Below, in pieces: positions 24,054 through 31,524 of a stretch of DNA of 33,211 nt. The position numbers were made by a program, and so were the translations under genes. Every line of letters starts with the position of its first letter. Position 1 is the first letter of the stretch. Origin of the DNA: an uncultured Flavobacteriales bacterium (GTDB lineage Bacteria > Bacteroidota > Bacteroidia > Flavobacteriales > Flavobacteriaceae); the NCBI GenBank assembly GCA_913063255.1, contig CAJXYJ010000013.1:1-33211 (forward strand), given 5' to 3'. The notes below the pieces were generated by a model, which did not search any database, had not been told where the DNA came from, and saw nothing but the letters and a program-made list of their open reading frames with translations.

Positions 24054-24947
24054 CTAGGCAGGAAGAAATCCCATTTTACCATCTTGATAATCTCTCATCG
24101 CTTCCATAATTTCTGTTTGGGTATTCATAACATAGGGTCCCCAACTCTTCACTTTTTCATTAAAGGGCTCTCCAGATAAAAAAAGCAATTGACTTTTTGC
24201 TTTTGCACTTATAGAAAAGCCTTCTCCATCTTTATTAAATTGAATGAATTGATTTTCATCCTTCTTTAATTCGATAGTATCATTTATAGCTACATTTCCA
24301 TTCAAAAGATATAACATCGATTGGTGATTTTTTTGAATGTTTAGTTTATAATAACCATCTTCTTTCATGGTGATTATAAATGCATTTACAGATGTTTGGG
24401 TTGAAATTTTTCCGTAAGTTTCATTAAGACTTCCTGCTATTATTTTAATCTCTACCTTTTTGTCATCTGAAGAGACAATATTAAACGATTCATTTTTTGC
24501 ATGCTGGTAATTGGCTGGTATCATCTTTTTTTCTGCAGGTAAATTTAACCATAACTGAATTCCTTCTAACGTCCCTCCTCTTTTTACAAACTCTTTCGAG
24601 GGTCCTTCTGCATGGATAATTCCTCTACCAGCAGTTGTCCATTGCACATCTCCTCCCTTAACTAGGCTTTCGTTGTTTAAAGAATCTCTATGCAATTGTT
24701 CTCCTTGTATTAAAAAGGTGATTGGTTCAAAACCACGATGAGGATGAGGCCCCAAATCGAAAGGATTATTATCTTCATCTATCTCATATGGCCCATAATG
24801 ATGTAATAATATAAATGGGTCCACCATATCTATTTCTTTTGTGGGTAATGGTTGTCTCAATTTTATAGGACCCATGTTTACAAAATCACTTTTGCCCACA
24901 TTTTTTATTGTATTTAATTTCATAATTGTTTTGTTTTTAGTTTCCAT
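24054..24947 (-). CDS. pirin-family bicupin protein
   Basis: Encodes 297 residues. Pirin N-terminal cupin with LGPHPHRGFEPITFLIQG, where His68 and His70 are metal ligands, and GRGIIHAEGP, where His112 and Glu114 complete the Fe site. This is the full ligand set of pirins and quercetin 2,3-dioxygenase-like YhhW. The C-terminal pirin_C barrel follows (from about residue 180, ending SWGPYVMNTQTEIMEAMRDYQDGKMGF). The start could also be Met9 (MKLNTIKNVGKSDF), which fits homologues better by eye. It is a cytoplasmic oxidoreductase or dioxygenase of redox-stress context. Last gene of a four-gene operon and followed by a strong terminator. Confidence 0.92.
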   Translation of the reverse strand: METKNKTIMKLNTIKNVGKSDFVNMGPIKLRQPLPTKEIDMVDPFILLHHYGPYEIDEDNNPFDLGPHPHRGFEPITFLIQGEQLHRDSLNNESLVKGGDVQWTTAGRGIIHAEGPSKEFVKRGGTLEGIQLWLNLPAEKKMIPANYQHAKNESFNIVSSDDKKVEIKIIAGSLNETYGKISTQTSVNAFIITMKEDGYYKLNIQKNHQSMLYLLNGNVAINDTIELKKDENQFIQFNKDGEGFSISAKAKSQLLFLSGEPFNEKVKSWGPYVMNTQTEIMEAMRDYQDGKMGFLPA

Positions 24948-24971
24948 GGAAACTATTTTTATAAAAAAATG

Positions 24972-25409
24972 CTATCTTATTTTATCCAAAAGATCACTTA
25001 ATTGCAATGCTTCTTCTTCAGATAAATTATGTAACAAATCATCCTTAAAAGATGCGTCTATCTCTTTCAATAAAGTCAATCCTTTTTTTGTTATCTCTAT
25101 ATGCACCACACGCCTATCCTCTGGACAAGGAATTCTGTTGATATACTCTTTTGCATATAGTTTATCCATCAAACGAGTTGCATTTGGTGCTCTCTCTAGC
25201 ATTCTGTCTTTAATTGTTTGAACACTAATGGCTTTTCCTGCACCTCTCAGTATTCTTAAAATATTAAATTGTTGGGGAGAGATTCCATAGGGTTTAAAAA
25301 ACTCATTCTGAATACTACTAATCCAATTGGCAGTATATATAATATTCAGTAGGGCTTTCACTTTATGATTAGGAAAGGTTGTTTTTATATCTTTTGAAAT
25401 ATCTCCCAT
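24972..25409 (-). CDS. MarR-family transcriptional regulator
   Basis: Encodes 145 residues. Winged helix-turn-helix: ISPQQFNILRILRGAGKAISVQTIKDRMLERAPNATRLMDKLYAKEYINRIPCPEDRRVVHIEITKKG. The recognition helix is around APNATRLMDKL and the wing around CPEDRRVV. The N- and C-terminal helices give the MarR dimer interface. One cysteine (in IPCPEDRR) sits at the wing base, so thiol sensing as in QsrR/YodB-type regulators is possible but unproven. Third gene of the operon, 8 bp after the reductase gene. It is likely autoregulatory through the palindrome at 26349-26366. Confidence 0.9.
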   Translation of the reverse strand: MGDISKDIKTTFPNHKVKALLNIIYTANWISSIQNEFFKPYGISPQQFNILRILRGAGKAISVQTIKDRMLERAPNATRLMDKLYAKEYINRIPCPEDRRVVHIEITKKGLTLLKEIDASFKDDLLHNLSEEEALQLSDLLDKIR

Positions 25410-25417
25410 GCTATTTG

Positions 25418-25951
25418 TTATTGTATTGCTTTTACAAAATTTTTAATTTCATTGTTCAATTTATCATTCAAATCCGAATCTAATAATTCTTTTTCAGAAA
25501 AATTGTTTTGGAAAGATGGCAAAGAAAAGTCTGCAACTATATTCGCACCCATTCTTGGGAAAGTATTTTTTGCAATCTCTAAAACAGTTGCTCCTCCTCT
25601 ACCTCCAGGAGAAGTAGCCATTAAAAGCATAGGCTTATTACTCCAAAGTTTACCATCGATTCTAGACATCCAATCGTAAATATTTTTAAATGCTGCACTA
25701 TAATTTCCATTATGTTCCGCTAAGGACAAAATAATTCCATCAGATGCTTTTATTAAATTTAAAAATTTCTGAGCATTATCTGGAATTCCATGCTCCATTT
25801 CATAATCGATTCCATATAAAGGCAGTTCAAAATCATTCAGATCTAAAACTTGGGTTTCCTCATTATGGATTTTATTTGCAACATAAGTAACGAGTTGCTT
25901 ATTGATAGAGTTTTTACTATTACTTCCAGCAAAGGCTATATTTTTTTTCAT
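25418..25951 (-). CDS. NAD(P)H-dependent FMN reductase (flavodoxin-like fold)
   Basis: Encodes 177 residues. The FMN phosphate loop is GSNSKNSIN near the start, the isoalloxazine-side segment is SLAEHNGNYSAAFKNIYDWMSR (family pattern PxYNxSxPxxLKNxxDW, here with EHNGNYSAAFKNIYDW), and the third loop is SPGGRGGA. It reduces FMN, quinones or azo compounds using NAD(P)H in the cytoplasm, a typical response to electrophile or quinone stress. The ATG overlaps the DoxX stop by four bases (ATGA), so the two are coupled. The exact electron acceptor is unknown. Confidence 0.9.
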   Translation of the reverse strand: MKKNIAFAGSNSKNSINKQLVTYVANKIHNEETQVLDLNDFELPLYGIDYEMEHGIPDNAQKFLNLIKASDGIILSLAEHNGNYSAAFKNIYDWMSRIDGKLWSNKPMLLMATSPGGRGGATVLEIAKNTFPRMGANIVADFSLPSFQNNFSEKELLDSDLNDKLNNEIKNFVKAIQ

Positions 25952-26304
25952 TTGTTTGTTTTTTTATTAAAGACATAAGAAACTACCAATAAAATCATTG
26001 CTATTAAAGCTCCCATATGCTCTCCATCACTGATCATAAAATGTGCAAAAAAGGCAAGAATAAAGGCGAAAAATAATCCTGCATAAGCCCATTCCTTTAA
26101 CTTATCTAAATTTGGAATCCACAATGTAAGAATTGCTAATAATTTGGCGATTGCATAAGGATAAATAATATAAGTCGGGTATCCGAAGCTATTAAACATT
26201 TCTGATATTTTCGCATTATTAAATAGGTACATCCCAGCAGAAAACAATAACAACAGGCTTAATAATCCTGTGGATATATAGTAAATTATTTTGTTACGTT
26301 TCAT
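25948..26304 (-). CDS. DoxX-like membrane protein
   Basis: Encodes 118 residues with four hydrophobic helices: IIYYISTGLLSLLLLFSAGMYLF, YIIYPYAIAKLLAILTLWIP, EWAYAGLFFAFILAFFAHFM and LIAMILLVVSYVF. This is the four-helix DoxX-like (DUF4260/DoxX_2) pattern, including FNSFGYPTYIIYPYAIAKLLA, seen in this family in Bacteroidota. DoxX proteins are linked to thiosulfate:quinone or redox functions in the inner membrane. First gene of the MarR/pirin operon. Its leader carries the putative operator and a TACATTTG promoter box. Confidence 0.87.
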   Translation of the reverse strand: MKRNKIIYYISTGLLSLLLLFSAGMYLFNNAKISEMFNSFGYPTYIIYPYAIAKLLAILTLWIPNLDKLKEWAYAGLFFAFILAFFAHFMISDGEHMGALIAMILLVVSYVFNKKTNK

Positions 26305-26327
26305 AATTATAGTTTTAAATTCGGGTA

Positions 26328-26335
26328 CAAATGTA
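26328..26335 (-). promoter_or_regulatory. possible -7 box (TACATTTG) of the doxX-pirin operon
   Basis: On the minus strand TACATTTG fits the Bacteroidota consensus TAnnTTTG and lies about 24 bp upstream of the doxX ATG. The expected -33 region falls on the palindrome at 26349-26366, which is where a repressor would block polymerase. A TTG is missing there. Confidence 0.45.
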
Positions 26336-26348
26336 AAACAAATAATTA

Positions 26349-26388
26349 TATATTCCTAGGAATATACTTCCGAGGCATATTATATTCC
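26349..26388. promoter_or_regulatory. candidate MarR operator array
   Basis: TATATTCCTAGGAATATA at 26349-26366 is a perfect 18-bp palindrome. A second core TTCCGAGG at 26368-26375 and a half-site TATATTCC at 26381-26388 follow, so TTCC recurs at 26353, 26368 and 26385. It lies between the divergent doxX operon and the carboxylase gene, 45 bp from the doxX start. Size and symmetry suit a MarR dimer. Confidence 0.6.
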
Positions 26389-26450
26389 GTTTTATATTTA
26401 AAATTTTGAAATGAAAGTTTTGTATTTTAGCCCCCAAGCAAATAATAGCA

Positions 26451-28079
26451 ATGGATTTAACCTTCAACAAAAACGAAGATCACAATAAATTATTAGTTTC
26501 AGAATTACGAAGAAAGCTTACCAAAGTAAAATTAGGTGGCGGAAAAAGTAGAATTGAAAAACATCATGCAAAAGGCAAACTTACCGCTAGAGAACGAATC
26601 GATTATATCCTAGATCCAAAATCTAAAAGTATTGAAATTGGTGCATTTACAGGAGAAGGAATGTATGAAGAACATGGAGGCTGCCCTAGTGGTGGTGTTG
26701 TAGTTGTCATCGGGTATGTAAGCAGAAAACAATGTGTAATTGTTGCAAATGACGCAACAGTAAAGGCTGGAGCATGGTTCCCTATCACTGCAAAAAAGAA
26801 TCTAAGAGCTCAGGAAATTTCTATAGAAAATAGATTGCCTATCATCTACTTAGTGGATAGTGCAGGAGTTTATTTACCACTTCAGGATGAAATTTTTCCA
26901 GACAAGGAGCATTTTGGAAGAATCTTTAGAAACAATGCTATTATGAGCAGTATGGGAATTACCCAAATATCTGCGATAATGGGATCTTGTGTTGCTGGTG
27001 GTGCTTACCTTCCTATTATGAGTGACGAGGCTTTAATTGTGGATAAAACTGGAAGTATTTTCTTAGCTGGCAGTTATTTAGTGAAAGCTGCAATTGGAGA
27101 ATCTATAGACAATGAAACTTTAGGAGGCGCTACAACACACTGCGAAATTAGTGGTGTTACAGATTATAAAGCCAAGGATGATAAAGATGCTTTAGATAAA
27201 ATAAAGAATATTTTTTCTAAAATCGGAGATTATGATAAAGCTGGGTTTAATCGTGAAAAATCTGCTAAACCTACTGAAAACCCTCAAGATATTTTTGGAA
27301 TTCTCCCAAGATCCAGAGCCGATAAATACGATATGCGTGAGATTATCAAAAGATTGGTAGATAAATCTGAATTTGAAGAATACAAAAAAGACTATGGAAA
27401 AACTATCCTCACTGGATATGCCAGAATCGATGGCTGGGCTGTAGGAATTATTGCCAATCAAAGAACCTTAGTAAAAAACAAAAAAGGGGAAATGCAATTT
27501 GGTGGTGTGATCTATAGTGATAGTGCAGATAAGTCTACACGATTTATTGCCAATTGCAATCAGAAAAAAATTCCATTAGTCTTTTTACAGGATGTTACCG
27601 GATTTATGGTAGGTAGTAAAAGTGAACATGGTGGCATTATTAAAGATGGTGCCAAAATGGTAAATGCAGTGAGTAATAGTGTAGTTCCAAAATTTACTAT
27701 TGTTATAGGAAACTCCTACGGAGCTGGAAATTACGCTATGTGTGGTAAAGCATACGACCCACGTTTAATTGTTGCATGGCCAAGTGCTAACCTAGCAGTT
27801 ATGAGTGGTAATAGCGCTGCAAAAGTATTGTTGCAAATTGAAACCGCTTCCTTAAAAAAGCAAGGGAAAGAGATTACTCCTGAAGTAGAAAAAGAATTGT
27901 TCGATAAAATTAAAGCTCGTTATGATGAACAGATTTCTCCTTATTATGCAGCTTCCAGAATATGGACGGATGCTGTAATAGATCCTTTAGATACCAGAAC
28001 TTGGATATCTATGGGAATAGAAGCTGCAAATCATGCCCCAATTGAAAAACCATTTAACATGGGTGTGATACAAGTATAA
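26451..28079 (+). CDS. acyl-CoA carboxylase carboxyltransferase (beta) subunit
   Basis: Encodes 542 residues, the biotin-independent carboxyltransferase subunit of the propionyl-/methylcrotonyl-CoA carboxylase type. It contains both crotonase-fold halves. The first has GGCPSGGVVVVIGYVSRKQCVIVANDATVKAG and the oxyanion loop SCVAGGAYLPIMSDEALIV. The second has KIPLVFLQDVTGFMVG, then IGNSYGAGNYAMCGKAYDPRLIVAWPSANLAVMSG. The segment EHGGCPSGG and the size argue for methylcrotonyl-CoA carboxylase beta (leucine breakdown) over propionyl-CoA carboxylase. No biotin carboxylase or biotin carrier gene is adjacent, so a partner is encoded elsewhere. It is cytoplasmic. TTTTG at 26404 and TATTTTAG at 26423 are a loose promoter pair upstream. 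Confidence 0.9.
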   Translation: MDLTFNKNEDHNKLLVSELRRKLTKVKLGGGKSRIEKHHAKGKLTARERIDYILDPKSKSIEIGAFTGEGMYEEHGGCPSGGVVVVIGYVSRKQCVIVANDATVKAGAWFPITAKKNLRAQEISIENRLPIIYLVDSAGVYLPLQDEIFPDKEHFGRIFRNNAIMSSMGITQISAIMGSCVAGGAYLPIMSDEALIVDKTGSIFLAGSYLVKAAIGESIDNETLGGATTHCEISGVTDYKAKDDKDALDKIKNIFSKIGDYDKAGFNREKSAKPTENPQDIFGILPRSRADKYDMREIIKRLVDKSEFEEYKKDYGKTILTGYARIDGWAVGIIANQRTLVKNKKGEMQFGGVIYSDSADKSTRFIANCNQKKIPLVFLQDVTGFMVGSKSEHGGIIKDGAKMVNAVSNSVVPKFTIVIGNSYGAGNYAMCGKAYDPRLIVAWPSANLAVMSGNSAAKVLLQIETASLKKQGKEITPEVEKELFDKIKARYDEQISPYYAASRIWTDAVIDPLDTRTWISMGIEAANHAPIEKPFNMGVIQV

Positions 28080-28136
28080 TTTCATTATTACGTTAATTTT
28101 TAGTAATTTAGGGTGGATATTTAAACATTTTCAGCC

Positions 28137-28559
28137 ATGGGAACTATTAAGTCATTAAACAAGTGGGCTAATGCCCATACATATTTTCCACTAGATTTAA
28201 TCCGTTATGCATTAGGAGCATTCCTTTTTTATAAGGGTATTGATTTTATTTCAAATAGTGAAATTCTTATTAATCTTATAAAGCCTCTTAAAAATTTCGC
28301 TGGTGGAATGTTGACCATACATTATGTTGCTCCCGCACATTTAATTGGTGGTATCTTAATATTTTTTGGTTTATTAACCCGATGGGCCATAATAGCACAA
28401 TTACCTATTTTATTTGGAGCAGTATTAATTAATTTTGTTGGCGAAATGAATACTACAAACCTTCTAATATCCAGTATAGTATTATTGCTATGTATATTTT
28501 TCCTCTTTTATGGATCTGGAAAACACTCTGTTGATTATTATATGAAAATGGAGAAGTGA
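28137..28559 (+). CDS. DoxX-family membrane protein
   Basis: Encodes 140 residues with four hydrophobic helices (FPLDLIRYALGAFLFYKGIDF, HYVAPAHLIGGILIFFGLLTRWAI, AQLPILFGAVLINFVG and LISSIVLLLCIFFLFYGSG). The first helix LDLIRYALGAFLFYKG and the conserved HLIGGILIFFGLLTRWA segment are standard DoxX features. The function in the membrane is uncertain (redox or detergent-resistance related in other systems). It follows the carboxylase gene by 57 bp, probably with its own leader. It is not closely like the DoxX protein at 26304. Confidence 0.85.
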   Translation: MGTIKSLNKWANAHTYFPLDLIRYALGAFLFYKGIDFISNSEILINLIKPLKNFAGGMLTIHYVAPAHLIGGILIFFGLLTRWAIIAQLPILFGAVLINFVGEMNTTNLLISSIVLLLCIFFLFYGSGKHSVDYYMKMEK

Positions 28560-28576
28560 TGAGTTTTCGCCAATTG

Positions 28577-28613
28577 AAAAAAGACCTACAAGGAAAAATC
28601 ATCCTTGCAGGTC
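28577..28613 (-). terminator. intrinsic terminator of the VWA-protein gene
   Basis: GACCT-A-CAAGGA (28583-28594) pairs with TCCTTG-C-AGGTC (28602-28613) with one A/C mismatch and a 7-nt loop. On the minus strand it is followed by TTTTTT and lies 26 bp after the stop codon. It may also stop the convergent DoxX transcript. Confidence 0.8.
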
Positions 28614-28638
28614 CTAAAAAAACCAACCATCAAAAAAA

Positions 28639-30561
28639 TTATAAACTTTTTACTAATCGAATAAATTCTGCTCTGTAACCATTTTCATCTTTTCCTCTCC
28701 CTGCTTTTGCTAAAGCAATAACATCAGATGTTTTTTTAGTTTTAATAAAAGAAGAATTTCTTAATTGAAGCCCAAACAATGCTACGGCAGCTGAAAATTT
28801 AAAATCTTCTGAAGCTTCTTCAAATAAAACATTATCATCCATAACTGTTTTAACAATCAACATACTTTTATCATCTTCTGGTTTTTTATACCTGAATTTA
28901 ACGGTTACTAATTCATCTGAATTATTAATTGTTGCTTTTGAATATTTTAAACTATCTACAAATTTTATATAATCACTTTTTACTCCTACAGGAATCACTT
29001 CATAAAATGCTGTTACGGTATGACCACTACCCAATTCCCCAGCATCTTTTGTGTCATCTTTAAAATCTTCATCATTCAGTAAACGGTTTTCATATCCAAT
29101 TAATCGATATGCCTGAACTTTATTAGGATTGAATTCAACTTGAATTTTCACATCTTTTGCTATGGTATAAATGGTTCCAAAAAACTCTTCTCCCAATACT
29201 TTTCTTGCTTCTTGCATAGTGTCTATATATGCATGGTTACCATTTCCTTTATCGGCAAGAGTTTCCATTTTTGAATCTTTATAATTTCCCATTCCAAAGC
29301 CAAGTACTGTTAAAAATATACCATGTTTCCTTTTTTCAATAATTAATTCTTCCATGGATCGATCACTTGAAGCACCTACATTAAAGTCTCCATCTGTTGC
29401 TAAAACAATTCTGTTATTTCCTCCTTCTATAAAGTTTTCTTGAGCAATTTTATATGCTAATTCAATTCCTTGCCCTCCGGCAGTAGAACCTCCTGCATTT
29501 AAATTATTAATTGCTCTTAATATTTGTTCTTTATTGCTTCCTAAAGTCGGCTCTAATACCACCCCTGCAGCACCTGCATAAACAACAATCGAAACTTTAT
29601 CTTGTTCTCGAAGCTGATCTAAAAGCACTCGTAAAGATGCTTTTAATAATGGAAGTTTGTTTGGACTATCCATCGAACCTGAAACATCTAAAAGAAATAC
29701 TAAATTTGAACTTGGCACATTAGTACTTGAAATATCTTTTCCTTTTAATCCAATTCGCACTAATTTTGTCTTTTTATTCCAAGGAGAAGATGCAATTTCT
29801 GTATTTATAGAAAATGGGTGTTCCCCTTTAGGTTGCTCATATTTATAGTTAAAGTAATTTATCATTTCTTCAACTTTTACAGCATCTTGTGGTATTTTTT
29901 GACCGTTGTTTATCATTCTTCTAATGTTACTGTAACCAGCCTTATCTACATCGATAGAAAAAGTTGAGAGTGGTGCCAACCGCACATTCTTAAATGTATT
30001 TTCTTCAATTCTAGCATAGGATTCATCGTTTGTATATTTATTAGCATTTACAAAATGTTGATCATTATTTTCAAAGGAACTCATGCCTCTTATAATTACT
30101 TTATTGGCACTACCAGAAAGCCCATTCGCATTTGTAATTTGAACTCCTGCAGATTTACCAGAAAGCTTTTTTGATATTGACTCATTCGAAATACTACTCA
30201 CCGAATATCCAAGTGCCTTTTTCTCTTTTTTGATACCATAGCCAGTAACTACAACTTCTTCTAAAACAGCAGCATCTTCTTCCATTTGTATGTCAATAAC
30301 ATTTTCTGATACATTAATGTGTTTCTCTACAGTTATAAAACCAATGTAGCTGTAAACAATTGTCTGACCAACAAATGCTTTCAACTTGTATTCTCCATCA
30401 AAATTTGTTTGAATTCCATTACTTGTGTTCTTTACAATAACATTAACTCCTGCAATTGGAAGCCCAGAGTTATCAGTAACAATTCCTGTAATAGTTCTTT
30501 CCTGTGCCTGTACTTGTATCGCAATAAATACAATGGCTAAAATGTGTAATAAATGTTTCAT
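28639..30561 (-). CDS. von Willebrand factor A protein with SusC/TonB-plug-like N-terminus (YfbK-like)
   Basis: Encodes 640 residues. Signal peptide 1-20 (MKHLLHILAIVFIAIQVQAQ). Residues 22-95 form a carboxypeptidase-regulatory-like beta domain (TITGIVTDNSGLPIAGVNVIVKNT). Residues 100-163 look like the start of a SusC-type TonB receptor: EEVVVTGYGIKKEKKALGYS and NKVIIRGMSSF. Then comes a YfbK-type VWA module: the conserved N-terminal region FSIDVDKAGYSNIRRMINNGQ, the MIDAS metal site DVSGSMD with Asp292, and TDGDFNVG as another ligand loop. A C-terminal DUF3520-like part follows, ending NGYRAEFIRLVKSL. It is probably in the periplasm or outer membrane. It is not a transport channel, since no beta-barrel follows the plug-like segment. 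Confidence 0.88.
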   Translation of the reverse strand: MKHLLHILAIVFIAIQVQAQERTITGIVTDNSGLPIAGVNVIVKNTSNGIQTNFDGEYKLKAFVGQTIVYSYIGFITVEKHINVSENVIDIQMEEDAAVLEEVVVTGYGIKKEKKALGYSVSSISNESISKKLSGKSAGVQITNANGLSGSANKVIIRGMSSFENNDQHFVNANKYTNDESYARIEENTFKNVRLAPLSTFSIDVDKAGYSNIRRMINNGQKIPQDAVKVEEMINYFNYKYEQPKGEHPFSINTEIASSPWNKKTKLVRIGLKGKDISSTNVPSSNLVFLLDVSGSMDSPNKLPLLKASLRVLLDQLREQDKVSIVVYAGAAGVVLEPTLGSNKEQILRAINNLNAGGSTAGGQGIELAYKIAQENFIEGGNNRIVLATDGDFNVGASSDRSMEELIIEKRKHGIFLTVLGFGMGNYKDSKMETLADKGNGNHAYIDTMQEARKVLGEEFFGTIYTIAKDVKIQVEFNPNKVQAYRLIGYENRLLNDEDFKDDTKDAGELGSGHTVTAFYEVIPVGVKSDYIKFVDSLKYSKATINNSDELVTVKFRYKKPEDDKSMLIVKTVMDDNVLFEEASEDFKFSAAVALFGLQLRNSSFIKTKKTSDVIALAKAGRGKDENGYRAEFIRLVKSL

Positions 30562-30696
30562 ATCGCTGTGGTTTAAAATGATTATGACATAAAACTACAT
30601 TACGAAGCTTTTTTAAAAAACCTATAATGAGTGAACACAGCATTTAAGTGAGGGAAGTCTATTTATTAGTATATTTAAAAAAAGAAAAAATGCATC

Positions 30697-31446
30697 GTGA
30701 AATATTTTAACCTCTTTCTATTGTTTCTATTACTTTCTTGTAATAATGATCTTAGTCCAATTTCATCATCACAACAGGGTAATAATACTGATGATATAGA
30801 AAACCCTGAAACCATCAATATTCTGTTTATTGGAAATAGTTTAACCATAGCCAATGGTGGGATTGAAACTCATGTTCAAAATTTTTATGATAATGGCAAC
30901 CCTGAAGTTATTGCTTACACGCAATCTGCTTCAACTTCTGGGGCTTCCTTAAAAGAACATTTAATGGATGGCCTTGCGGAAGGAGCTATAAATAGTAAAG
31001 ACTGGGATTATATTATTTTACAAGAAAATGGAGTTATTGCAACTATCAACCCCGAAGAAACAATAGCTTCCATTTTAGAATTTAAAGAACTCATAAATTC
31101 TTCTACTAATGTATTTTTATTTATGACATGGGCATATGAAGGTCAACCAGAAATGACAGAACAACTAACAACTGTTTACAATGATGCATCCGACTTAACT
31201 AATTTTAAAGTAATCCCTGTTGGATTGGGTTGGCGAGATTTTGAAGTGGAAAATAATTCCATTAGTTTATTAGGGCCTGATGGACTTCACCCTAATATAT
31301 ACGGAACCTATTTTGCGTCTGGAATGATTTTTAATATTATTTCTAATCAGTATATTGGTCAAGTTCCTTATAATGCTCAATTAACTTCTGCAGAAGCAAA
31401 TTTTATAAAACAGCATGTTTCTGAAGCAATTTCAACATATTATTAA
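30697..31446 (+). CDS. SGNH/GDSL-like hydrolase lipoprotein
   Basis: Encodes 249 residues starting at GTG 30697. An ATG seven bases upstream is in another frame. Lipoprotein signal MKYFNLFLLFLLLSC, Cys15. Catalytic blocks of an SGNH hydrolase are present: block I FIGNSLT with Ser48, block III LQENG with Asn111, and block V DGLHPN with Asp195 and His198. The block I context IGNSLT and the DGLHPN end are those of the DUF4886/SGNH group found near carbohydrate-acting genes in Bacteroidota. It probably removes acetyl or acyl groups from a glycan or small ester at the cell envelope. Transcribed divergently from the VWA gene, with a 135-bp shared leader in which no strong promoter box stands out. 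Confidence 0.86.
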   Translation: MKYFNLFLLFLLLSCNNDLSPISSSQQGNNTDDIENPETINILFIGNSLTIANGGIETHVQNFYDNGNPEVIAYTQSASTSGASLKEHLMDGLAEGAINSKDWDYIILQENGVIATINPEETIASILEFKELINSSTNVFLFMTWAYEGQPEMTEQLTTVYNDASDLTNFKVIPVGLGWRDFEVENNSISLLGPDGLHPNIYGTYFASGMIFNIISNQYIGQVPYNAQLTSAEANFIKQHVSEAISTYY

Positions 31447-31524
31447 TTATTATTATCTTTCAATTTCATTTACCAATTCAACCAAATATAAATACAACCG
31501 GAAACATATGGAGAATAACACAGA

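Noticed and set aside
24841-25221. 126-codon plus-strand frame across the pirin start and marR
   Set aside because: Antisense to two well-supported genes; the product looks like a reversed reading with hydrophobic noise.
25948-28559. Duplicated DoxX genes flanking the carboxylase gene
   Set aside because: Both have four helices, but sequences and conserved segments differ; they are separate subfamilies.
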